From Cochliopodium minus (lineage: Eukaryota > Discosea > Himatismenida > Cochliopodiidae): a stretch of DNA of 20,642 nt. A program made the position numbers and the translations under genes. The stretch's first letter is position 1, and the number at the start of each line of letters is the position of its first letter. The stretch spans positions 12,762-33,403 of the forward strand of contig JAMYWO010000385.1 in NCBI GenBank assembly GCA_024220525.1, in the 5' to 3' direction. Shown piece after piece: positions 9,801 through 17,225 of this stretch. Under the pieces are notes generated by a model, which was not told the DNA's origin, did no database searches, and saw nothing but the letters and a program-made list of their open reading frames with translations.

Positions 9801-9980
9801 ATTTTTTAAATTAATTTTTATTCTAAACATTTTTTTTAATTGTTTTCCACTTTTTTAAATTTTTTTCTTTTATTAAAAGCTCCAAACCAAGGATTCATTA
9901 AGCAGTTGCTTCTTTACGAGAAGGATCTTTATGGAAAAAATTCGGTGGAACTGTCTTACTTCGACGATTACCTATACTAA
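6873..9980 (+). CDS. Rhodanese-like plus dual-specificity phosphatase (MAP-kinase-phosphatase-like), copy 2
   Basis: This paralog of the 2430-3820 gene has 303 residues from nine exons: 6873-6974, 7707-7861, 8224-8441, 8916-8993, 9205-9349, 9465-9495, 9580-9581, 9658-9737, 9880-9980. The N-terminal rhodanese-like part (FTIDLRERSKYLENSV) is diverged and has no cysteine where copy 1 has Cys82, so it is probably a binding domain. The DSP part has DFLYLGNMES, GIDHIVNVS, P-loop HCVAGISRS with Cys233, putative acid Asp202, and AYLMKHEEMNLKQAFEY followed by SRPFVSPNQGF, the expected C-terminal helix region. The catalytic Cys codon is again split by an intron, and a 2-base exon (GT) is again needed. 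It has one intron copy 1 lacks (7862) and lacks one that copy 1 has (3582). Introns are much longer and homopolymer-rich. Ends TAA. Confidence 0.9.
6975..7706 (+). other. Long intron 1 of phosphatase copy 2
   Basis: At 732 bases this is the longest intron in the window; the matching intron in copy 1 is 76 bases. Unlike other long introns here it is mixed-sequence, not near-pure A/T runs. A weak inverted pair (atgtagatag at 7198, its complement at 7357) is present but could be chance. I see no coding exon, clear snoRNA boxes or transposon ends. Confidence 0.6.
8442..8915 (+). repeat. T-rich low-complexity intron with short tandem repeats
   Basis: This is intron 3 of phosphatase copy 2 (474 bases; 58 in copy 1). 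It consists almost wholly of attt/aattt variants and includes about three tandem copies of an 11-base unit, tttttacattg, at about 8581-8612. It carries long open frames that are only Phe/Ile/Tyr strings and are not genes. Confidence 0.85.
9350..9464 (+). repeat. A-rich heptamer repeat intron
   Basis: The intron that splits the catalytic Cys codon of phosphatase copy 2 is largely a run of taaaaaa heptamers (about 9388-9437). It is A-rich on the sense strand, whereas most other long introns in this gene are T-rich. Confidence 0.8.
9580..9581 (+). other. Two-nucleotide microexon (GT) in phosphatase copy 2
   Basis: The exon before ends ACC ACT TTG|gtaaaa in phase 0; the exon after starts A TTG GCA TAC after ttcttag. 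The intervening 162 bases hold ttttttag|GT|gtaaaa, splitting them into introns of 84 and 76 bases and giving STTLVLAYLM. No GT donor in the right phase exists before the first in-frame stop, so the two-intron model is the only canonical one that keeps frame. Flanking introns share no sequence with those of copy 1, yet the structure is the same. Confidence 0.8.
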
Positions 9981-10264
9981 TAAAAAAAATTTTGTTTACA
10001 TAAAAAGAAAAATGTGTTTTTCTTAATTTTTTTTTTGTTTGATCTATCCCGTTTAAGGCGGCTTCTTATTATTTTTTTGTAAAAACTTAAATTACATTCG
10101 AAAAGAATAGTTTTTTTGTTCAATTTTTATTAAAAAAATTAAATTTCTCTGGTCAAACTGAGTTATTGAAACTTTAATAATTGAAAGTTGATTATCTATT
10201 TATTTGGTGTGATTTTCTGTTTGAGTGAATCTTGTTTTTAAAAACCTTTAAAATAAAAAAAAAA
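9981..10264. other. Intergenic region between phosphatase copy 2 and the dehydratase gene
   Basis: No gene is visible. A slightly GC-richer patch (about 10040-10070) interrupts A/T runs. It should hold the phosphatase 3' end and the promoter and leader of the next gene; the final bases before ATG 10265 are an A run. Confidence 0.4.
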
Positions 10265-11019
10265 ATGAAATTATTCACAAAATCTTCAGTTCAAAAGAAA
10301 TTATCAAAATTCAATTTTGGTAAGAAAATTTTTCCCAATATCACAGCATACCATCCCACATCTCCAAAATATTTTAATTTTGGAGGCGAAAATTTTAATT
10401 CAGTGATAAAAATAAAAAAAAAAGGAGAAGCTGATTCGCCCCAAGTATCTTCTACTAGTAACTATCATAATTCTTAGTGCTTATTTATCTCATTTAGCAT
10501 TTTTGGAAGAATTCAATCTAGAACTAACACTACAACAAAATTCAACGAATCTTTATTCAACTACAAATATGTTAGATATAAGAAGAAAATTAAGCTCTGA
10601 GGAGATAAAGGAACAATTAAATATTTTGGATGGTTGGTCTTTGGTCGAGAACAGAGAAGCCATCAAGAAAACCTTTAAGCTCAAAGATTTCAAAGTTGCA
10701 TTCTTTGAATTCATGAATAAAATAGGAGAAGCAGCAGAGGAGGTAAAGAATACCAAAAGATAAAAATATTTGACCTTTAAAAATATCTCTTCAAAATATA
10801 TTTCTCACAAAAAACATTCGCATCACATTAATATACTATACCATATTATTTAACCCTTTTTGATATTCTTTGTAGATGGATCATCATCCTGAGTGGTTCA
10901 ATGTTTATAATAAAGTGGAGATCACATTGGCTACTCACACTTGCAATGGAATTTCAATGCTTGATATCAATTTGGCCAAAAAAATTGAACAAATTCACTC
11001 TCGAATTCATCAAAATTAA
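10265..11019 (+). CDS. Pterin-4a-carbinolamine dehydratase (PCD/DCoH family)
   Basis: The enzyme dehydrates 4a-hydroxytetrahydrobiopterin, recycling the pterin cofactor of aromatic amino acid hydroxylases. The core (from Met at 10569) is 105 residues, the usual family length: [18 protein letters not shown], then [20 protein letters not shown] with the catalytic His pair, and [15 protein letters not shown]. Exons are 10265-10457, 10498-10742 and 10876-11019 in the long model (193 residues). That model adds a basic, hydroxylated N-terminus ([20 protein letters not shown]) resembling a mitochondrial presequence; it relies on a 40-base intron 10458-10497. Support for it: the second exon is open from the acceptor through to Met 10569, and the first has an A-rich leader. 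Alternatively translation starts at 10569 and the upstream frame (10265-10477, ending TAG) is separate. The last exon is secure. Confidence 0.85.
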
Positions 11020-11086
11020 TTAAAAACATTTTACCTTGATACCCTTTGTTTTATATTTTGCTTTTCAAAAAAAAAAAACAAAAAAA

Positions 11087-11480
11087 ATGAGAAAGAGAAA
11101 TATACAAGAAGAAAACGACAATAAGGAAGAAAAAGATGCTTTGAAAGATATTAAAAGCAAAATAGAAAATACATCCAAAAATACAGGTCAAAATTTAAAG
11201 AAAGAAGTGATAGAAGGTTTAAACAAGAAAATATTTTTCTTCTTTTTTTGAAATACAATTTAGAGCAGAAAGAACATATCTTTACATCTTTGTGAGATCT
11301 GTATTGATTTTAGTAATATTCGTGATTCTTAATTATATTTGGAATAATTACATGATGGGAGGAGGAAATGGAAGTTATCAAGAATTCAAAAAACAAGTAT
11401 GTCCAAAAGGAATAACATGTTCTGATGAAGCGATCAGAAAGCTATGGGAACAAATGAAAACAAATCAATTTGGAAATTAA
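11087..11480 (+). CDS. Small single-pass membrane protein, unknown function
   Basis: Two exons, 11087-11216 and 11266-11480, give 114 residues. Residues 1-47 are highly charged (RKRNIQEENDNKEEKDALKD) and probably helical. One hydrophobic segment follows at about 48-69 (YLYIFVRSVLILVIFVILNY), then a glycine patch MMGGGNG and a polar tail with two cysteines (VCPKGITC). There is no signal peptide, so topology is likely cytosolic N-terminus with one membrane anchor. The acceptor is ambiguous: tttag|AG and tttagag|CA are two bases apart, and only the second keeps frame from the donor at 11217. The gene starts 67 bases after the dehydratase stop and converges on eL28. I do not recognise the family. 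Confidence 0.65.
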
Positions 11481-11604
11481 AAGAAAAGAAAAACTCTATT
11501 CTTTTTTGGTTGTTTTTGATTTGATAAATTTTTCAATATACAATAGAATTTTGATTAATAAATTTAATTTATTGGGCTATTGTTCAATATATTTAAAAAT
11601 TCGA

Positions 11605-12078
11605 TTAGTTGACATCATTAATGTTTTTAGTTTCAGTTGATTTCTTTTCTCCTTTCTTGGATTTTTGAATGAGAGCATTTCTTCTGGTATTTCTTCTGTT
11701 GTTTCTATATACTCTTTCCCAACGACGTTGTGCTGCAACTTTCAAGGTAGATCTAGTGGTGGTCAATCCAGCCAAAGTACTTGCAATTTTTTGTTTTCTA
11801 TTTGCTCTATTTTGAACAGATTTTTGGAGAGATTTTACTGGTCTGTTTGCAAATCTTCTTCTTCTCTTAGATAATTCAAATCCAGTTTTAGTTTGTTTAA
11901 TATGAAAAGAAACAGGATTAGATAATGCAGAGAATTTTGGGGAATTCAAATTCAAAAGATTTCCTTTTTCTTTGGAGAAAGTGGTATTTTTAAATCCATT
12001 GTGTCTGGTTACTTGTTTAGAGTTAAAATTTCTGACCAAATTCCAAATTAATCCACTAGATACGTTTGCGGTACTCAT
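11605..12078 (-). CDS. RPL28: Large-subunit ribosomal protein eL28
   Basis: This 157-residue, very basic protein matches eL28 of the cytosolic 60S subunit. Seen: N-terminal LIWNLVRNFNSKQVTRHNG, the FSKEKGNLLNLNSPKFSAL segment, and a C-terminal half rich in Arg/Lys (SKRRRRFANRPVKSL, RRWERVYRNNRRNTRRN). The length is slightly above the human 137 residues because of N- and C-terminal extensions. It is one of the few genes here with no intron. The start is set by MSTANVSSG at 12078; upstream is A/T-rich leader. It is convergent with the membrane protein gene (124-base gap) and divergent from the 63-residue gene. eL28 is absent from some lineages such as budding yeast, so its presence fits a non-yeast eukaryote. 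Confidence 0.9.
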   Translation of the reverse strand: MSTANVSSGLIWNLVRNFNSKQVTRHNGFKNTTFSKEKGNLLNLNSPKFSALSNPVSFHIKQTKTGFELSKRRRRFANRPVKSLQKSVQNRANRKQKIASTLAGLTTTRSTLKVAAQRRWERVYRNNRRNTRRNALIQKSKKGEKKSTETKNINDVN

Positions 12079-12404
12079 TCTTTTATATAATTTATTTAGA
12101 ATTTAGATTTTATTATAAGATAAATTTTGAAATAAAATGAGATATATTTTGTTCATCTGTTTCAAAGATAGATTTTTAATATTCATTTTTATTTGAGAAT
12201 GATACTTCTTTAACATATTGGAATATTTAGGAATGGTATTGATGTTGATAATTTGTAAAAATAAAGAATTGTGTTACCCCAAATAAATATATTTTTCTTT
12301 TTTTTTTATTTTATTAAATAAATAATTTATAAAATAAAAAAACTTTGCAATACTAATTAGTAGGATTGAAATAAAAAAAAAAAAAATTGTTTTTGGCATA
12401 GCAA
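12079..12404. promoter_or_regulatory. Divergent intergenic region between eL28 and the 63-residue gene
   Basis: This 326-base stretch separates two genes transcribed outward and must hold both promoters. It contains T and A runs around 12296-12312 and 12370-12386 and a tataaaa-like element close to the eL28 start (minus strand, about 12080-12090). No conserved motif can be named with confidence. A possible acceptor (catag at 12398-12402) just before ATG 12405 leaves room for a 5' UTR intron. Confidence 0.35.
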
Positions 12405-12722
12405 ATGGAGATGATCATAGTTGGAATCATATCATATCAAAAAGGATTAATTGAATATAAAATATTTTTGAGAAATCCAACACAGAATAGGATAATCTAC
12501 GAAGAAAAAATGAGAAAAGTAAAATATAAATTTGTTTGAAAAATGAAGAAAATTCTTTAGATTTTTGATCTTTTCATCAAGATATAAATTTTATTTTTTG
12601 TAATTTTGGCTCCAATTATGCTCCTTTAAAATAAATTTGTTCAGTTAACTTGGAATGCCAAATATATCACAAGAGGTTTTATAATATTCCAAAGATATAT
12701 CCTTCCAGAATTTCTAAAATGA
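12405..12722 (+). CDS. Short two-exon protein (63 residues), unknown function
   Basis: Exons 12405-12518 and 12645-12722 join in phase 0 (AAA|gtaaaa...ttcag|TTA) and end at TGA. The product starts MEMIIVGIISYQKGLIEYKI, has a polar centre (RNPTQNRIIYEEKMRKLTWN) and ends TRGFIIFQRYILPEF-LK. Two aromatic/hydrophobic stretches (about 3-20 and 45-60) could associate with a membrane; the size and basic character resemble small mitochondrial inner-membrane subunits, but that is a guess. Codon composition is less A/T-biased than the flanks, and the exon junction restores a sensible frame, which supports a real gene. The start may be further upstream if the catag at 12402 is a coding acceptor. I do not recognise the family. 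Confidence 0.55.
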
Positions 12723-12896
12723 AATACATTCTTTCTTTGGTGAATGGGTTTTATTATTCAATTATGAATCTCGTTTTATTTAAATTTTATGAATATATTA
12801 GGTTCATTATTGTATCTTTGTATATCATATCCTGCGAATAGATTCTTTCAATTGATTTGACAAAAGAAAAACTCTTTTTTATTTTAAATAAATAAA

Positions 12897-15211
12897 ATGA
12901 AAGTGAACGAATCAGAAGAAAAGCATAACAAAAAAGAAATAAAGAGAAATGATAATCAAAAAAGAGGCAATGATAACAATATAATGTCAGAAGATGATGT
13001 CGAAGGACAATTATTAACTTGCTTCAATTATTTATTCGAAATAAAGGTTGAAAAAGATGAAAAAAGGGCGAAAAACATCTGTATGGATCTATTACAAAAA
13101 TTGAAAGAGGATCATAATAAGAGAGAAATAAAAATTGAAGAAATAACTACGAAAGAAGAGGATGATTGTGAGAAGATGAATTCATCTTCAAATAGAGAAG
13201 AGGATAATAAAATGGGATTGTATTTGATACATATTTTGAAGGGATTGGTGCATTATTATGGCTGGGATAAAACAAAAAAGGATCATCAGAGGGCATTACT
13301 TAGATTCAACCGATATCTCCAAGCAAACGAAAAGAGGGAGGAGAGGAAGGAGTTGGTAGGGAACATCTATCTGATGATAGGTAAGATCTACTATCATTCC
13401 TTTATTACAGTGAAAGATCAAGAAAAAAGCAAGGAATATATCAAAAAATCAAAGATGTATTTTGTAATGGCTTCCAAAAAAGACAACTGCAAAGCAATCT
13501 ACAAACTGGCCTTGATCTACCTTAAAAAGCACAAAGATCTCAAACATAAGGCGTTCCATTTGCTAGAAAAAGCAGGGAAGCATGGTTTCGCACCTGCTTA
13601 CCACAAGCTCGCCTACATCCATACCAAGGGTTACTATGTGGAGAAAGATATGGTCAAGGCCATTCAGATTTATGAAAAAGCAGAAGAGATGGGTCTTGCA
13701 AAATCTATTTACAATCTCGCTTTAATTTATTACAAAGGCATTTTATTTTCAAAAAAATTTTTTTTTTTTTACCTTTTTTTTTATTGATTAATAATCTTTT
13801 AAACACTCATTCTTTTTTTTTTTTAATTTTATAGGACAAGGTGTTGATAGGGATATTCCACGGGCTATCGGATATTACAAGAAAGCAGTCGATCTAAATC
13901 ACGTGTAAAAAAAAAAAAAGACATATAATGAACATTTTTTGTGTTTTAACATTGGGCAATTACTAATTTTTATTAATTAAATATTTTCATACTTTTTAAA
14001 AAAGTTATGCAATGACAAATCTTGGTTTGATTTATGCTAGAGGAGAAGGCACTACCAAGGATGTAAACAAGGCGATTGAACTTTATGAGAGGGCTGGTGA
14101 AAAAGGGGATGCTTGTGCGTAAGTTTTTTTACTATCTTTCGATCACGATCTTGATTGATATTCTAATTATCATTTTCTTCTTAAAAAATATTCATCATTT
14201 TTTTTAGTTTAAACAATCTCGCGAGAATATATATTAGGGGAAACGGTGTTCCTAAAAACCCCGAAAAATCATTGGGATATTGGGAGAGATCTACAACTTT
14301 GGGGAGTGTTTCAGCAATGAAAGTAAATCTCTTTTTATTTTATTTTTTTTTTTCATTCATATTTAATTGATAAATTTTTTTTTCATTCATTTTTAATTGA
14401 TAAATTTTTTGAAAATTTTATTATTTTCAATATTATGTAAACTTTTGATTAATTTTTGACATTTTTGTTTAATTTTTGTTGTTTTTTTAGTCTCTTGGTT
14501 CTTTTTATTTGGAAGGAATCATCGTCAAAAAAGACGTGATGAAAGCAATTTCCTATTACGAAAAAGCCAAGAAATTAAAAGACCTGCACTGCACCTCCCA
14601 ACTCGCCCAAATCTACAACTTCAACGAACAAAACTGTATGGATCTCGAAATCTCCGCGTATTATCATTACAAAAGCTTTATTTACAGTAAAGGGACTGAA
14701 TTTGAGAAGAAACATTCCAATGAACTCAAAAACTTTTTTTCTATTTACAAAGTTTCTTGGCAAACAAAGTAACAATTCAGCAAGATTTTTTTCTTTCACT
14801 TGTTATTATAATTTTTCATCAATTTTAGTTTATTAATTTATTTTTAATTGTAATTCTTTTTTTATCAATTTATTAATGGTTATTCATTTTGTTAACTTTA
14901 TTTTTTCAATCTTTTTTTATTTTCATTTAAAATTTTTCTTCAAAATTTTTAATATTTTTTTCAGATTTTTTGATTGATTTTATTCTTTGATTCTTTTTAT
15001 TTTCTCTGTTTTATTTTTTCATTATTTTTCTAGATACCATCCGTTTTGGAGTTGTGATGAGTTGTTACGTGCTCAAGTTTTCACTCTTCTTTTGATTTCA
15101 AAATTCAGACTGGTTCACTCTTCTTTGCCTTCGCTTGTTCTTGTCAAGGGTGTCAACATGAAGATCATCCAATATCTTTGCCATTATCAACAACTTGTAT
15201 ATACTAACTGA
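12897..15211 (+). CDS. Sel1-repeat (TPR-like) scaffold protein
   Basis: Six exons (12897-13737, 13835-13904, 14005-14118, 14208-14322, 14491-14768, 15034-15211) give 531 residues. The first 100 or so are charged and low-complexity. At least five Sel1 units follow: APAYHKLAYIHTKGYYVEKD, AKSIYNLALIYYKGQGVDRD, YAMTNLGLIYARGEGTTKD, ALNNLARIYIRGNGVPKN, AMKSLGSFYLEGIIVKKD; a further diverged unit lies before them. Sel1 solenoids bind partners, often in ER quality control or signalling. The last exon encodes WSCDELLRAQVFTLLLISKF...KIIQYLCHYQQL, a C-terminal helical tail seen at the ends of many amoebal and algal repeat proteins (my recollection, not a search). It joins through AA|gtaaca at 14769, where an in-frame TAA overlaps the donor. 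The intron at 13738 is GC..AG. Ends TGA. Confidence 0.85.
13738..13834 (+). other. GC-AG intron in the Sel1-repeat gene
   Basis: The coding frame runs TAC AAA G then gcattt, and resumes after ttatag with GA CAA GGT GTT, restoring YYKGQGV, a perfect Sel1 consensus. No GT donor exists in a usable position before the frame degenerates into poly-T. So a GC 5' splice site is required, though gcattt is a weak one. Confidence 0.7.
14351..14410 (+). repeat. Two tandem 30-bp units in a Sel1-gene intron
   Basis: 14351-14380 and 14381-14410 are the same 30 bases with one mismatch (tttcattcat then attgataaatttttt). They lie in the intron 14323-14490 and reflect a recent tandem duplication. Confidence 0.85.
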
Positions 15212-15586
15212 AAATTTTTTTTAAAAGAAAATATTGTATAATAAAATCAAAAAATGTTCAAATTTAAATTCATAGATTAATTAATTATTAAATTCTTTTT
15301 TTTTTAAAAATTTAATTTCAAAGAAATTTCAATTAAATTAAAATTTTTTTTTATCCTCAAAAAAGAGAAATTTTTAAAACTATTGATTACATATTCATTT
15401 ACTTTAAAGATCTAAAAAAGGGTATTTTGGTTTTAATAAAGTAATATTCTGGATTTTTATATTTTTAATAGCAAAAAATAAATTAAAAAAAAATTAAAAC
15501 TTGTGATAGCTTGAATAGATGTGAATTTCTTTCTATTTTTTTTTACCTTTTCAATCTTATTTGTCAATAAAATTTTAATTAAATAG
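15212..15586. other. Region between the Sel1 gene and the carrier, probably holding the carrier's first exon
   Basis: The region holds the 3' end of the Sel1 gene, A/T runs, and two ATGs only (15254 and 15519). Both read ATGT, so each could supply AT with a GT donor. The one at 15254 has the A-rich leader typical of this genome. No other coding exon is visible; the open minus-strand frame at 15457-15693 overlaps the carrier exon and is a shadow. Confidence 0.45.
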
Positions 15587-16993
15587 GAAAAGAAAGAGGA
15601 AGAAGGAAAATGAAGGAATCTTTGGTGAGATAGAGTTGAATTCAAAAAAATATTTTGGAGTATGTGCATTAAGTAAAAATTTTCAAAATCCACCGTTATA
15701 AAAAAATAAAAAAGAAATATTTGTTTTTTCCATATTTATTAATTTGTTCCAAAATTTTTCTTTACCTTTGATTATTTTAAAATAAAAAATGAAATAGGTG
15801 GTGCATTTTGTTGTGGATTAACGCGTAAATATAATATTCTAATTACTGTGTTGATAAATTTATTTTATGTTTTTTTTCTTTCATAAAGATTTGATTCTTA
15901 CCCCCATTGATGTTGTAAAATGCAATATGCAAGCAAATTCTGTTTTATTTCCCACAACGGTACAAGGATTCAAAGATATCCTTTCAGGAAATAAAATGAT
16001 GAGATCATTGGGACATAGAAAAGGATTTCCTGGTTTGATGAAAGGATGGGCACCCACAATATTGGGATACTCGATCCAAGGGGCATGTAAATTTGGCATT
16101 TATGAATATCTGAAGAATTTAATTGGGAAGAGTGTAGGAGAAGATAATTCTATCAAATACAGGGATCTTGTATATTTATCATCAGCTCTTTCGGCAGAAT
16201 TCATAGGAGGTTGGAAATACATTTTGCGGATATTTTTAATTTTTAAATTAAATATCCTTAAATTTTTTTGTTCCCAATTTTCATTTTAAACTTTCCATCA
16301 TTTCGTTTTTGAAAAATAGATATCTTTCTATGTCCTTATGAAGCTATAAAGGTGAGGATACAATTGAATCCGAAATTTGCAGTTGGAATGATAGATGGTT
16401 TCCCTAAATTCATCAAACAGGAGGGTTTTGCAAATCTTTTTTCAGGAATTGGACCTTTGTGGTAAAAATTTAAAATAAAAACTTTCAAACAATTTTTTTT
16501 CAATCTTTTCATTTAAAGGGGAAGACAAATTCCTTATACTGTCATCAAATTTATGGCTTTTGAGAGAATAAGCGAGTATTTTTATTCCTGGTTGAATAAA
16601 CCAAAATCAGAACTTTCTTTTGCCGAACAAATGGGTGTTGTGATTGCTTCGGGTTATCTTTCAGGTAAAAAAAAAACTTTAAAATTCATTTTTTTTCTTT
16701 AAAATCTTTAATTAACTTTTAAATCAAATTCACTTATATCAGGTGTTTTTTGTGCTGTTGCTTCTCACCCTGCTGACATCTTGGTTAGTAAAATTAATGC
16801 AATCCAAACAGAAGGATCTACTTGGGATAAAACACGTCAGATTTTCAGAGAAATAGGTTTTTCCGGGTTTTGGAAAGGAATCTATCCTCGTACTTTCATG
16901 ATCGGTTCTTTGGCTGCTAGTCAATGGTTTATTTACAGTGGCATCAAGTCTGTTGTTGGTCTTCCTTTGCATGGAAATTCCAAAATTAAATGA
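15587..16993 (+). CDS. Mitochondrial phosphate carrier (SLC25A3/MIR1 type)
   Basis: This mitochondrial inner-membrane carrier imports phosphate with H+ (or in exchange for OH-) for ATP synthesis. Exons seen: 15587-15672, 15798-15824 (27 bases), 15889-16209, 16320-16461, 16519-16664, 16743-16993. With two bases from an upstream exon the protein is 324 residues, matching the mature family length. Three carrier repeats are present: TPIDVVKCNMQ, CPYEAIKVRIQ and HPADILVSKIN, each at the end of an odd helix. PiC hallmarks include KGWAPTILGYSIQGACKFG, GRQIPYTVIKFMAFER and the C-terminal SLAASQWFIYSGIK. The visible N-terminus reads KRKRKKENEG before SKKYFGVCALSGGAFCCGLTH, with no classical presequence, as in yeast MIR1. 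The first visible exon begins in phase 2 with a single G, so the start codon may be AT|G split by an intron. Ends TGA. Confidence 0.92.
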
Positions 16994-17225
16994 TAATGAA
17001 AGGAACTTTGTCTTTAAAAACTTCCTCTTTCACAAATTAAAAATATTGGAATTTTTATAGGAAAGAAATTCTGTTGTTTTTAGAATAAATGTTTGGGATT
17101 TACTTCCTTTCAGAGAATCATAATATCTTTTTTTTTTTTTTTTTGGCTTTTTTGTATCTTGAATAAACTTAAAAATTATAAATTAATTTCTAACAATGAA
17201 AAAAAAAAAAAAAATTTAAATTTAA
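16994..17225. other. Intergenic region between carrier and lipase
   Basis: The 232 bases hold the carrier 3' end, a poly-T run near 17128-17144 and an A run just before the lipase ATG. Nothing coding is visible. Confidence 0.4.

Noticed and set aside
14509-14772. Sel1 gene ending at the TAA 14770-14772
   Set aside because: The stop overlaps a donor, and the exon at 15034 fits in phase and has coding character, so the longer model is preferred; cDNA would settle it.
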